From Calliopsis andreniformis (taxonomy: Eukaryota; Arthropoda; Insecta; Hymenoptera; Andrenidae): DNA of 64,000 nucleotides. The notes beneath the pieces were generated by a model. The model was not told the origin of the DNA and ran no database searches. It saw nothing but the letters and a program-made list of their open reading frames with translations. Location: positions 2,232,001 to 2,296,000 of the forward strand of contig NW_027480463.1 in the NCBI RefSeq assembly GCF_051401765.1. Direction: 5' to 3'. The position numbers and the translations under genes are program-made. This document shows positions 11,301-25,400 of this stretch, piece after piece (position 1 is the first letter of the stretch; the number at the start of each line of letters is the position of its first letter).

Positions 11301-13212
11301 CATCAATTCCCATCACTCAACCCTCAACACTCAGTCTTCAATCCTCAATCCTCAATCCTCAATCCTCAATCCTCATTCATCAATCCTCAACACCCAATCC
11401 TCAATCTTCAATCCTCAATCCTCAATCCTCATTTCTCAATCCTCAGACCTCAAACATCAATACTCAACCCTCAGTCCTCGTCCTCAATCCGCAACTCTCA
11501 ATCGTCGATCCTCAATCTTCAATCATCAATATTCAATCTTCAATCCTCAATTCTCAATCCTCAATACTCAATCCTCAATCCTCAATCCTCAATCCTCAAT
11601 CCTCAATCCTCAATACTCAATCTTCAATCCTCAATCCTCAATCCTCAATCCTCAATCCTCAATCCTCCATCCTCAATCTTCAATCCTCAATACTCAATCT
11701 GCAATTCTCAATCCTCAGTCCTCACTCCTCAATCCTCATTCTTCAATCCTCAATACCGAATCCTCAATCTTCAATCCTCAATCCTCAATCCTCAATTCTC
11801 AATCCTCAATCCTCAATCCTCAGACCTCAAACATCAATACTCAACCGTCAGTCCTCGTCCTCAATCCACAACCCCCAATACTCAATCCTCAATCTTCAAT
11901 TCTCAATCCTCAATCCTCAATCCTCAATCCTCAATCCTCAATCCTCATTCTTCAATCCTCAAAACCCAATCCTCAATCTTCAATCCTCAATCCTCAATCC
12001 TGAATCCTCAATCCTGAATCCTCAATCTTCAGCCCTCAGTCCTCAACAATCAGTTGTCAATCCTCAATCCTCAAGGGAATATCATCAATTCACAGCTTTC
12101 AATACTCAATACTCAATCTGCAATCTTCAAGTCTCTATCCACAAACATCAATTCCCATCACTCAACCCTCAACACTCAGTCTTCAATCCTCAATCCTCAA
12201 TCCTCAATCCTCAATCCTCATTCATCAATCCTCAACACCCAATCCTCAATCTTCAATCCTCAATCCTCAATCCTCATTTCTCAATCCTCAATCCTCAATC
12301 CTCTGACCTCAAACAGCAGTACTCTACCCTCAGTCCGCGTCCTCAATCCACAAACATCAATCCTCAAACCTCAATCTTCAATCATCAATATTCAATCTTC
12401 AGTCCTCAATCCTCAATCCTCAATTCTCAATCCTCAATCCTCAATGTTCAATCCGCAATACCCAATCCTCCATCTTCTATCCGCAATCCTCAATCCTCAA
12501 TCCCCAATCCTCAATCCTCAATCCTCAATCCTCAATCCTCAATCTTCAATCCTCAATACTCAATCTTCAATACTCAATCCTCAATCCTCAATCCTCAATC
12601 CTCAATCCCCATTCTTCAATCCTCAACACCCAATCCTCAATCTTCAATCCTCAATCCTCAATCCTCAATTCTCAATCCTCATTCCTCAATCCTCAGACCT
12701 CAAACATCAATACTCAACCCTCAGTCCTCGTCCTCAATCCGCAACTCTCAATCGTCGATCCTCAATCTTCAATCATCAATATTCAATCTTCAATCCTCAA
12801 TTCTCAATCCTCAATACTCAATCCTCAATCCTCAATCCTCAATCCTCAATCCTCAATCCCCAGTCCTCAAACCTCAATCGTGAATCCACAATCCTGAACT
12901 CTCAATATTCAACCCTCAGACTTCAACAATCAGTTGTGAATCCTCAATCCTCAATAGAATATCCTCAATTCACAGGTTTCAATACTCAATACTCAGCCTG
13001 CAATCTTCAAATCTCTATCCACAAACATCAATTCTCATCACTCAACCCTCAATATTCAACGCACAACCCTCAACCATCAATACTCAATACTCAACCATCA
13101 ATCCTCAATTCTCAATACTCAATCCTCAATCCTCAATCTTCAATCCTCAATACTCAAACTTCAATCCTCAATCATCAATACTCAATCCTCAATCCTCAAT
13201 CCTCAATCCTCA
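8328..13212 (+). repeat. 4.9-kb tandem duplication, copy 2
   Basis: Near-identical to 3427-8327. Island cores are at 10883 (type IIb), 11232 (AAAGAATATC), 12077 and 12957; 8.3-10.85 kb has none. Copy 2 leaves the match near 13,213, where it continues into CGTTAATCTTCAATCC. The same continuation is seen at about 22.07 and 30.89 kb, so this is the native neighbour and the 8,328 join is the duplication junction. A few point differences were seen, for example TCATTCC-type changes and GCGCAATAC against TCGCAATAC near 9,380. Confidence 0.88.
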
Positions 13213-14097
13213 ATCGTTAATCTTCAATCCTGAATACTCAATCTTCAATACTCAATCCTCAATCCTCAATCCTCAATCCTCAAGAGTCAATCCTCAATCC
13301 CCAATCCTCAATCTTCAATCCCCAATCCTCAATCCTCAATCCTCAGTCCTCAATCTTCGATCCTCAATACTCAATCTTCAATCCTCAATCCTCAATCCTC
13401 AATCCTCAATCCTCAACCCTCCATCCTCAATCTTCAATCCTCAATACTCAATCTGCAATTCTCAATCCTCAGTCCTCACTCCTCAATCCTCATTCTTCAA
13501 TCCTCAATACCGAATCCTCAATCTTCAATCCTCAATCCTCAATCTGCAATCCTCAATCCTCAGTCCTCACTCCTCAATCCTCATTCTTCAATCCTCAATA
13601 CCGAATCCCCAATCTTCAATCCTCAATCCTCAGTCCTCAATTCTCAATCCTCAATCCTCAATCCTCAGACCTCAAACATCAATACTCAACCCTCAGTCCT
13701 CGTCCTCAATCCACAACCCTCAATCCTCGATCCTCAACCTTCAATCATCAATATTCAATCTTCAATCCTCAATCTTCAATCCTCAATACTCAATCCTCAA
13801 TCCTCAATGTTCTATCCTCAATACGCAATCCTCATTCTTCAATCCTCAATCCTCAATCCTCAATCCTCAATCCTCAATCCTCAATCCTCAATCTTAATCT
13901 TCAACCCTCAATACTCAATCTTCAATCCTCAATCCTCAATCCTCATTCTTCAATCCTCAAAACCCAATCCTCAATCCTCAATCCTCAATCCTCAATCCTC
14001 AATCCTCAATGTTCAATCCGCAATACCCAATCCTCAATCTTCTATCCGCAAACCTCAATCCTCAATCCCCAATCCTCAATGCTCGATCCTCAATCCT
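13213..14097 (+). repeat. Linker segment without islands, with a 91-bp local duplication
   Basis: Plain heptamers with one R module (about 13.67 kb), a TTCTATCCTCAATACGCAATC marker at about 13.81 kb and a P module at 14.01 kb. The stretch beginning ATCTGCAAT occurs at 13,451 and again at 13,542, exactly 91 bp or 13 heptamers apart. The related segment at 22.08-22.95 kb has the same doubling; the one at 0.28-1.0 kb has a single copy. It matches 22.1-22.95 kb at an offset of 8,855 bp. Confidence 0.75.
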
Positions 14098-17000
14098 CAA
14101 ACTTCAATCCTCAATACCCAATCTCCAATACTCAATCCTCAATCCTCAATCCTCAATCCTCATTCTTCAATCCTCAACACCCAATCCTCAATCTTCAATC
14201 CTCAATCCTCAATCCTCAATTCTCAATCCTCATTCCTCAATCCTCAGACCTCAAACATCAATACTCAACCCTCAGTCCTCGTCCTCAATCCGCAACCCTC
14301 AATCGTCGATCCTCAATCTTCAATCATCAATATTCAATCTTCAATCCTCAATCCTCAATCCTCAATACTCAATCCTCAATCCTCAATCCTCAATCCTCAA
14401 TCCTCAATCCACAGTCCTCAAACCTCAATCCTGAATCCACAATTCTGAACCCTCAATATTCAACCCTCAGACTTCAACAATCAGTTGTGAATCCTCAATC
14501 CTCAATAGAATATCCTCAATTCACAGGTTTCAATACTCAATACTCAGCCTGCAATCTTCAAATCTGTATCCACAAACATCAATTCTCATCACTCGACCCT
14601 CAATATTCAACGCACAACCCTCAACCATCAATACTCAATACTCAACCATCAATCCTCAATTCTCAATACTCAATAGAATATCCTGAATTCTCATGGTTCA
14701 ATACTCAATCCACAATATCCAATAATCAAATCTCAATCCTCAAACATCAATTCTCAACACACAATCCTCAACACTCTGCCCTCTCTCTTCAATCCTCCAT
14801 CCTCAATCCTCAAGCGTCAATCCTCAATCCTCAATCCTGAACCCTCAATCCTCAGTCCTCAAAACTCAATCCCTAGTCCTCAATCCTGAATCCTCAATCT
14901 TCAGCCCTCAGTAGTCAACAATCAATTGTCAATCCTCAGACCTCCATAGAATATCCTCAATTCACAGTTTTCAATACTCAATCCCCATTCTTCAATCTTC
15001 AAATCTCAATCCACAAACATCAATTCTCATCACTCAACCCTCAACACTCAGTCCTCAATCTTCAATCCTCAATCATCAATCCTCAATCTTCAATCCTCAA
15101 TACTCAATCTTCAATCCTCAATCCTCAATTCTCAATCCTCAATCCTCTATCCTCAATCCTCAATCATCAACCCTCAATCCCCAATCCTCAATCTTCAATC
15201 CTCAATCCTCAATCCTCAATCCTCAGTCCTCAATATTCAACACAAAACCCTCAACCATCAATCTCAATACTCAACCATCAATCCTCACTTCTCAATACTC
15301 AGTAGAATATCCTGAATTCTCATGGTTCAATACTCAATCCACAAAATTCAATAATCAAATCTCAATCCTCAAACATCAATCCTCAACACTCAATCCTCCA
15401 TACTCAGTCCTCTCTCTTCAATCCTCAATCCTCAATCCTCAGTCCTCAAACCTCAATCCTCAATCTTCAATCCTCAATCCTCAATCCTCAATCCTCAATT
15501 CTCAATACTCAACCCTCAATCTTCAATTCTCAATCCTCAATCCTCAATCCTCAATCCTCAGTCCTCAAACCACAATCCTGAATCCTCAATCCTGAATCCT
15601 CAACCTTCAGCACTCAGTCCTCAACAATCAGTTGTCAATCCTCAATCCTCAAAGAATATCATCAATTCACAGCTTTCAATACTCAATACTCAATCTGCAA
15701 TCTTCAAATCTCTATCCACAAACATCAATTCCCATCACTCAACCCTCAACACTCAGTCTTCAATCCTCAATCCTCAATCCTCAATCCTCAATCCTCATTC
15801 ATCAATCCTCAACACCCAATCCTCAATCTTCAATCCTCAATCCTCAATCCTCATTTCTCAATCCTCAGACCTCAAACATCAATACTCAACCCTCAGTCCT
15901 CGTCCTCAATCCGCAACTCTCAATCGTCGATCCTCAATCTTCAATCATCAATATTCAATCTTCAATCCTCAATTCTCAATCCTCAATACTCAATCCTCAA
16001 TCCTCAATCCTCAATCCTCAATCCTCAATCCTCAATACTCAATCTTCAATCCTCAATCCTCAATCCTCAATCCTCAATCCTCAATCCTCCATCCTCAATC
16101 TTCAATCCTCAATACTCAATCTGCAATTCTCAACCCTCAGTCCTCACTCCTCAATCCTCATTCTTCAATCCTCAATACCGAATCCTCAATCTTCAATCCT
16201 CAATCCTCAATCCTCAATTCTCAATCCTCAATCCTCAATCCTCAGACCTCAAACATCAATACTCAACCGTCAGTCCTCGTCCTCATTCCACAACCCCCAA
16301 TACTCAATCCTCAATCTTCAATTCTCAATCCTCAATCCTCAATCCTCAATCCTCGGTCCTCAAACCACAATCCTGAATCCTCAATCCTGAATCCTCAATC
16401 TTCAGCCCTCAGTCCTCAACAATCAGATGCCAATCCTCAATCCTCAAGGGAATATCATCAATTCACAGCTTTCAATACTCAATACTCAATCTGCAATCTT
16501 CAAATCTCTATCCACAAACATCAATTCTCATCACTCAACCCTCAACACTCAGTCTTCAATCCTCAATCCTCAATCCTCAATCCTCAATCCTCATTCTTCA
16601 ATCCTCAACACCCAATCCTCAATCTTCAATCCTCAATCCTCAATCCTCATTTCTCGATCCTCAATCCTCAATCCTCTGACCTCAAACAGCAGTACTCTAC
16701 CCTCAGCCCTCGTCCTCAATCCACAAACATCAATCCTCAATCCTCAATCTTCAATCATCAATATTCAACCTTCAGTCCTCAATCCTCAATCCTCAATTCT
16801 CAATCCTCAATCCTCAATGTTCAATCCGCAATACCCAATCCTCCATCTTCTATCCGCAATCCTCAATCCTCAATCCTCAATCCTCAATCCTCAATCCTCA
16901 ATCTTCAATCCTCAATACTCAATCTTCAATCCTCAATCCTCAATCCTCAATCCTCAATCCTCATTCTTCAATCCTCAAAACCCAATCCTCAATCTTCAAT

Positions 17001-17330
17001 CCTCAATCCTCAATCCTCAATTCTCAATCCTCAATCCTAAATCGTCAGACCTCAAACGTCAATACTCGACCCTCAGTCCTCGTCCTCAATCCACAACCCT
17101 CAATCCTCGATCCTCAATCTTCAATCATCAATATTCAATCTTCAATCCTCAATCCTCAATCCTCAATACTCAATCCTCAATCCTCAATGTTCCATCCTCA
17201 ATACGCAATCCTCAATCTTCAATCCTCAATCCTCAATCCTAAATCCTCAATCCTCAATCCTCAATCTTAATCTTCAATCCTCAATACTCAATCTTCAATC
17301 CTCAATCCTCAACCCTCAATCCTCAATCCT
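14098..17330 (+). repeat. 3,233-bp tandem duplication, copy 1
   Basis: Starts at CAAACTTCAATCC (14,098) and ends where that string recurs at 17,331. Island cores are at 14508, 14675 (IIa), 14949, 15305 (IIb), 15654 (AAAGAATATC) and 16450. The leader at 16.42 kb reads CAGATGCC in place of CAGTTGTC. I count eight one-base register slips inside it: five TCGTCC, one AAAGAATATC, one TCTTAATCT and one ATCTCAATAC. This fits the length, since 3,233 is 463 x 7 minus 8. Confidence 0.9.
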
Positions 17331-20300
17331 CAAACTTCAATCCTCAATACCCAATCTCCAATACTCAATCCTCAATCCTCAATCCTCAATCCTCATTCTT
17401 CAATCCTCAACACCCAATCCTCAATCTTCAATCCTCAATCCTCAATCCTCAATTCTCAATCCTCATTCCTCAATCCTCAGACCTCAAACATCAATACTCA
17501 TCCCTCAGTCCTCGTCCTCAATCCGCAACCCTCAATCGTCGATCCTCAATCTTCAATCATCAATATTCAATCTTCAATCCTCAATCCTCAATCCTCAATA
17601 CTCAATCCTCAATCCTCAATCCTCAATCCTCAATCCTCAATCCACAGTCCTCAAACCTCAATCCTGAATCCACAATTCTGAACCCTCAATATTCAACCCT
17701 CAGACTTCAACAATCAGTTGTGAATCCTCAATCCTCAATAGAATATCCTCAATTCACAGGTTTCAATACTCAATACTCAGCCTGCAATCTTCAAATCTGT
17801 ATCCACAAACATCAATTCTCATCACTCAACCCTCAATATTCAACGCACAACCCTCAACCATCAATACTCAATACTCAACCATCAATCCTCAATTCTCAAT
17901 ACTCAATAGAATATCCTGAATTCTCATGGTTCAATACTCAATCCACAATATCCAATAATCAAATCTCAATCCTCAAACATCAATTCTCAACACACAATCC
18001 TCAACACTCTGCCCTCTCTCTTCAATCCTCCATCCTCAATCCTCAAGCGTCAATCCTCAATCCTCAATCCTGAACCCTCAATCCTCAGTCCTCAAAACTC
18101 AATCCCTAGTCCTCAATCCTGAATCCTCAATCTTCAGCCCTCAGTAGTCAACAATCAATTGTCAATCCTCAGACCTCCATAGAATATCCTCAATTCACAG
18201 TTTTCAATACTCAATCCCCATTCTTCAATCTTCAAATCTCAATCCACAAACATCAATTCTCATCACTCAACCCTCAACACTCAGTCCTCAATCTTCAATC
18301 CTCAATCATCAATCCTCAATCTTCAATCCTCAATACTCAATCTTCAATCCTCAATCCTCAATTCTCAATCCTCAATCCTCTATCCTCAATCCTCAATCAT
18401 CAACCCTCAATCCCCAATCCTCAATCTTCAATCCTCAATCCTCAATCCTCAATCCTCAGTCCTCAATATTCAACACAAAACCCTCAACCATCAATCTCAA
18501 TACTCAACCATCAATCCTCACTTCTCAATACTCAGTAGAATATCCTGAATTCTCATGGTTCAATACTCAATCCACAAAATTCAATAATCAAATCTCAATC
18601 CTCAAACATCAATCCTCAACACTCAATCCTCCATACTCAGTCCTCTCTCTTCAATCCTCAATCCTCAATCCTCAGTCCTCAAACCTCAATCCTCAATCTT
18701 CAATCCTCAATCCTCAATCCTCAATCCTCAATTCTCAATACTCAACCCTCAATCTTCAATTCTCAATCCTCAATCCTCAATCCTCAATCCTCAGTCCTCA
18801 AACCACAATCCTGAATCCTCAATCCTGAATCCTCAACCTTCAGCACTCAGTCCTCAACAATCAGTTGTCAATCCTCAATCCTCAAAGAATATCATCAATT
18901 CACAGCTTTCAATACTCAATACTCAATCTGCAATCTTCAAATCTCTATCCACAAACATCAATTCCCATCACTCAACCCTCAACACTCAGTCTTCAATCCT
19001 CAATCCTCAATCCTCAATCCTCAATCCTCATTCATCAATCCTCAACACCCAATCCTCAATCTTCAATCCTCAATCCTCAATCCTCATTTCTCAATCCTCA
19101 GACCTCAAACATCAATACTCAACCCTCAGTCCTCGTCCTCAATCCGCAACTCTCAATCGTCGATCCTCAATCTTCAATCATCAATATTCAATCTTCAATC
19201 CTCAATTCTCAATCCTCAATACTCAATCCTCAATCCTCAATCCTCAATCCTCAATCCTCAATCCTCAATACTCAATCTTCAATCCTCAATCCTCAATCCT
19301 CAATCCTCAATCCTCAATCCTCCATCCTCAATCTTCAATCCTCAATACTCAATCTGCAATTCTCAACCCTCAGTCCTCACTCCTCAATCCTCATTCTTCA
19401 ATCCTCAATACCGAATCCTCAATCTTCAATCCTCAATCCTCAATCCTCAATTCTCAATCCTCAATCCTCAATCCTCAGACCTCAAACATCAATACTCAAC
19501 CGTCAGTCCTCGTCCTCAATCCACAACCCCCAATACTCAATCCTCAATCTTCAATTCTCAATCCTCAATCCTCAATCCTCAATCCTCGGTCCTCAAACCA
19601 CAATCCTGAATCCTCAATCCTGAATCCTCAATCTTCAGCCCTCAGTCCTCAACAATCAGATGCCAATCCTCAATCCTCAAGGGAATATCATCAATTCACA
19701 GCTTTCAATACTCAATACTCAATCTGCAATCTTCAAATCTCTATCCACAAACATCAATTCTCATCACTCAACCCTCAACACTCAGTCTTCAATCCTCAAT
19801 CCTCAATCCTCAATCCTCAATCCTCATTCTTCAATCCTCAACACCCAATCCTCAATCTTCAATCCTCAATCCTCAATCCTCATTTCTCGATCCTCAATCC
19901 TCAATCCTCTGACCTCAAACAGCAGTACTCTACCCTCAGCCCTCGTCCTCAATCCACAAACATCAATCCTCAATCCTCAATCTTCAATCATCAATATTCA
20001 ACCTTCAGTCCTCAATCCTCAATCCTCAATTCTCAATCCTCAATCCTCAATGTGCAATCCGCAATACCCAATCCTCCATCTTCTATCCGCAATCCTCAAT
20101 CCTCAATCCTCAATCCTCAATCCTCAATCCTCAATCTTCAATCCTCAATACTCAATCTTCAATCCTCAATCCTCAATCCTCAATCCTCAATCCTCATTCT
20201 TCAATCCTCAAAACCCAATCCTCAATCTTCAATCCTCAATCCTCAATCCTCAATTCTCAATCCTCAATCCTAAATCGTCAGACCTCAAACGTCAATACTC

Positions 20301-20563
20301 GACCCTCAGTCCTCGTCCTCAATCCACAACCCTCAATCCTCGATCCTCAATCTTCAATCATCAATATTCAATCTTCAATCCTCAATCCTCAATCCTCAAT
20401 ACTCAATCCTCAATCCTCAATGTTCCATCCTCAATACGCAATCCTCAATCTTCAATCCTCAATCCTCAATCCTAAATCCTCAATCCTCAATCCTCAATCT
20501 TAATCTTCAATCCTCAATACTCAATCTTCAATCCTCAATCCTCAACCCTCAATCCTCAATCCT
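17331..20563 (+). repeat. 3,233-bp tandem duplication, copy 2
   Basis: Near-identical to copy 1; all six islands recur 3,233 bp later (17741, 17909, 18182, 18538, 18887, 19683). Differences seen by eye: CATCCCTCAG near 17,500 where copy 1 has CAACCCTCAG; CAACCCTCAATATTC at 17,830 against CGACCCTCAATATTC; CAATCCACAACC near 19,520 against CATTCCACAACC; and TGTGCAATCC near 20,050 against TGTTCAATCC. The match ends near 20,566. Confidence 0.9.
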
Positions 20564-22075
20564 CAATCTTCAATCCTCAATACTCAATCTTCAATCCTCA
20601 ATCCTCAATCCTCATTCTTCAATCCTCAAAACCCAATCCTCATTCTTCAATCCTCAATACCGAATCCTCAATCTTCAATCCTCAATCCTCAATCCTCAAT
20701 TCTCAATCCTCAATCCTCAATCCTCAGACCTCAAACATCAATACTCAACCGTCAGTTCTCGTCCTCAATCCACAACCCGCAATACTCAATCCTCAATCTT
20801 CAATTCTCAATCCTCAATCCTCAATCCTCAATCCTCGGTCCTCAAACCACAATCCTGAATCCTCAATCCTGAATCCTCAATCTTCAGCCCTCAGTCCTCA
20901 ACAATCAGTTGTCAATCCTCAATCCTCAAGGGAATATCATCAATTCACAGCTTTCAATACTCAATACTCAATCTGCAATCTTCAAATCTCTATCCACAAA
21001 CATCAATTCCCATCACTCAACCCTCAACACTCAGTCTTCAATCCTCAATCCTCAATCCTCAATCCTCAATCCTCATTCATCAATCCTCAACACCCAATCC
21101 TCAATCTTCAATCCTCAATCCTCAATCCTCATTTCTCAATCCTCAATCCTCAATCCTCTGACCTCAAACAGCAGTACTCTACCCTCAGTCCGCGTCCTCA
21201 ATCCACAAACATCAATCCTCAAACCTCAATCTTCAATCATCAATATTCAATCTTCAGTCCTCAATCCTCAATCCTCAATTCTCAATCCTCAATCCTCAAT
21301 GTTCAATCCGCAATACCCAATCCTCCATCTTCTATCCGCAATCCTCAATCCTCAATCCCCAATCCTCAATCCTCAATCCTCAATCCTCAATCCTCAATCT
21401 TCAATCCTCAATACTCAATCTTCAATACTCAATCCTCAATCCTCAATCCTCAATCCTCAATCCTCATTCTTCAATCCTCAACACCCAATCCTCAATCTTC
21501 AATCCTCAATCCTCAATCCTCAATTCTCAATCCTCATTCCTCAATCCTCAGACCTCAAACATCAATACTCAACCCTCAGTCCTCGTCCTCAATCCGCAAC
21601 TCTCAATCGTCGATCCTCAATCTTCAATCATCAATATTCAATCTTCAATCCTCAATTCTCAATCCTCAATACTCAATCCTCAATCCTCAATCCTCAATCC
21701 TCAATCCTCAATCCCCAGTCCTCAAACCTCAATCGTGAATCCACAATCCTGAACCCTCAATATTCAACCCTCAGACTTCAACAATCAGTTGTGAATCCTC
21801 AATCCTCAATAGAATATCCTCAATTCACAGGTTTCAATACTCAATACTCAGCCTGCAATCTTCAAATCTCTATCCACAAACATCAATTCTCATCACTCAA
21901 CCCTCAATATTCAACGCACAACCCTCAACCATCAATACTCAATACTCAACCATCAATCCTCAATTCTCAATACTCAATCCTCAATCCTCAATCTTCAATC
22001 CTCAATACTCAAACTTCAATCCTCAATCATCAATCCTCAATCCTCAATCCTCAATCCTCAATCCTCAATCGTTAA
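20564..22075 (+). repeat. Left-domain unit matching 12.0-13.2 kb
   Basis: Island cores are at 20932 (AGGGAATATC) and 21812 (TAGAATATCC). From about 20.86 kb it follows 12.0-13.2 kb at an offset of 8,855 bp, with a related copy at 29.8-30.9 kb. The first 300 bp resemble the 1,249-bp unit type (compare 29.45-29.75 and 32.35-32.65 kb), including the GTTCTCGTCC variant of the R module. The island at 20932 is 1,249 bp after that at 19683. Confidence 0.75.
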
Positions 22076-25000
22076 TCTTCAATCCTGAATACTCAATCTT
22101 CAATACTCAATCCTCAATCCTCAATCCTCAATCCTCAAGCGTCAATCCTCAATCTCCAATCCTCAATCTTCAATCCCCAATCCTCAATCCTCAATCCTCA
22201 GTCCTCAATCTTCGATCCTCAATACTCAATCTTCAATCCTCAATCCTCAATCCTCAATCCTCAATCCTCAACCCTCCATCCTCAATCTTCAATCCTCAAT
22301 ACTCAATCTGCAATTCTCAATCCTCAGTCCTCACTCCTCAATCCTCATTCTTCAATCCTCAATACCGAATCCTCAATCTTCAATCCTCAATCCTCAATCT
22401 GCAATCCTCAATCCTCAGTCCTCACTCCTCAATCCTCATTCTTCAATCCTCAATACCGAATCCTCAATCTTCAATCCTCAATCCTCAGTCCTCAATTCTC
22501 AATCCTCAATCCTCAATCCTCAGACCTCAAACATCAATACTCAACCCTCAGTCCTCGTCCTCAATCCACAACCCTCAATCCTCGATCCTCAATCTTCAAT
22601 CATCAATATTCAATCTTCAATCCTCAATCTTCAATCCTCAATACTCAATCCTCAATCCTCAATGTTCTATCCTCAATACGCAATCCTCATTCTTCAATCC
22701 TCAATCCTCAATCCTCAATCCTCAATCCTCAATCCTCAATCCTCAATCTTAATCTTCAACCCTCAATACTCAATCTTCAATCCTCAATCCTCAATCCTCA
22801 TTCTTCAATCCTCAAAACCCAATCCTCAATCCTCAATCCTCAATCCTCAATCCTCAATCCTCAATGTTCAATCCGCAATACCCAATCCTCAATCTTCTAT
22901 CCGCAAACCTCAATCCTCAATCCCCAATCCTCAATGCTCAATCCTCAATCCTCAAACTTCAATCCTCAATACCCAATCTCCAATACTCAATCCTCAATCC
23001 TCAATCCTCAATCCTCATTCTTCAATCCTCAACACCCAATCCTCAATCTTCAATCCTCAATCCTCAATCCTCAATTCTCAATCCTCATTCCTCAATCCTC
23101 AGACCTCAAACATCAATACTCAACCCTCAGTCCTCGTCCTCAATCCGCAACCCTCAATCGTCGATCCTCAATCTTCAATCATCAATATTCAATCTTCAAT
23201 CCTCAATCCTCAATCCTCAATACTCAATCCTCAATCCTCAATCCTCAATCCTCAATCCTCAATTCACAGTCCTCAAACCTCAATCCTGAATCCACAATTC
23301 TGAACCCTCAATATTCAACCCTCAGACTTCAACAATCAGTTGTGAATCCTCAATCCTCAATAGAATATCCTCAATTCACAGGTTTCAATACTCAATACTC
23401 AGCCTGCAATCTTCAAATCTGTATCCACAAACATCAATTCTCATCACTCAACCCTCAATATTCAACGCACAACCCTCAACCATCAATACTCAATACTCAA
23501 CCATCAATCCTCAATTCTCAATACTCAATAGAATATCCTGAATTCTCATGGTTCAATACTCAATCCACAATATCCAATAATCAAATCTCAATCCTCAAAC
23601 ATCAATTCTCAACACACAATCCTCAACACTCTGTCCTCTCTCTTCAATCCTCCATCCTCAATCCTCAATCCTCAAGCGTCAATCCTCAATCCTCAATCCT
23701 GAACCCTCAATCCTCAGTCCTCAAAACTCAATCCCTAGTCCTCAATCCTGAATCCTCAATCTTCAGCCCTCAGTACTCAACAATCAATTGTCAATCCTCA
23801 GACCTCCATAGAATATCCTCAATTCACAGTTTTCAATACTCAATCCCCATTCTTCAATCTTCAAATCTCAATCCACAAACATCAATTCTCATCACTCAAC
23901 CCTCAACACTCAGTCCTCAATCTTCAATCCTCAATCATCAATTCTCAATCTTCAATCCTCAATACTCAATCTTCAATCCTCAATCCTCAATTCTCAATCC
24001 TCAATGCTCAATCCTCAATCGTCAATCCTCAATCCTCAATCCTCAATCCTCGGTCCTCAAACCACAATCCTGAATCCTCAATCCTGAATCCTCAACCTTC
24101 AGCTCTCAGTCCTCAACAATCAGTTGTCAATCCTCAATCCTCAAGGGAATATCACCAATTCACAGCTTTCAATACTCAATACTCTATCTGCAATCTTCAA
24201 ATCTCTATCCACAAACATCAATTCTCATCACTCAACCCTCAACACTCACTCTTCAATCCTCAATCCTCATTCTTCAATCCTCAAAACCCAATCCTCAATC
24301 CTCAATCCTCGGTCCTCAAACCACAATCCTGAATCCTCAATCCTGAATCCTCAACCTTCAGCTCTCAGTCCTCAACAATCAGTTGTCAATCCTCAATCCT
24401 CAAGGGAATATCATCAATTCACAGCTTTCAATACTCAATACGCAATCTGCAATCTTCAAATCTCTATCCACAAACATCAATTCTCATCACTCAACCCTCA
24501 ACGCTCAGTCTTCAATCCGCAATACTCAATCCTCAATCCTCAATCCTCATTCTTCAATCCTCAAAACCCAATCCTCAATCTTCAATCCTCAATCCTCAAT
24601 CCTCAATTCTCAATCCTCAATCCTCAATCCTCAGACCTCAAACAGCAATACTCAACCCTCAGTCCTCGTCCTCAATCCACAACCATCAATCCTCAATCCT
24701 CAACTTCAATCATCAATATTCAATCTTCAGTCCTCAATCCTCAATCCTCAATCCTCAATCCTCAATCCTTAATGTTCAATCCGCAATACCCAATCCTCAA
24801 TCTTCTATCCGCAATCATCAATCCTCAATCCGCAATCCTCAATCCTCAATCCTCAATCTTCAATCCTCAGTCCTCAATCTTCAATCCTCAATCCTCAATC
24901 CTCAATCTTCAATCCTCATTCTTCAATCCTCAATACCCAATCCTCAATCTTCATTCCTCAATCCTCAATCCTCAATTCTCAACCCTCAATCCTCAATCTT

Positions 25001-25400
25001 CAATCCTCAATAATCAATCTCCAATCCTAGATCCTCAATCCCCAAACCTCAATCCTTAATCCTCAACCTTCAGTCCTCAATCCCCAGTCCTCAATCTTCA
25101 ATCCTCAATGCTCAATCCTCAATCCTCATTCCTCAGTCCTCAATCCTCAACCCTCAAACCTCAATCCTCAACCGTCAGTCCTCGTCCTCAATCGTCAACA
25201 CTCAATCCTCAATCCTCAATCTTCAATCCTCAATACTCAATATTCAATACTCAATCCTCAATCTTCAATCCTCTATCTTCAGTCCTCAATCCTCAATCCT
25301 AAATCCTCAATCCTCATTCTCCAATCCTCAATACCCAATCCTCAATCTTCAATCCTCAATCCTCAATCCACAATTCTCAATCCTCAATCCTCAGTCCCCA
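22076..25400 (+). repeat. Second copy of the L1 block
   Basis: Matches roughly 0.25-3.43 kb at an offset of 21,948 to 21,962 bp. Island cores are at 23363, 23531 (IIa), 23811, 24147 and 24406, in the same order and spacing as 1415, 1583, 1863, 2185 and 2444. It carries the 91-bp doubling (22.31-22.47 kb) that the first copy lacks. The 379-codon frames at 986-2125 and 22934-24073 are equivalents and differ at only a handful of residues. Confidence 0.85.
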
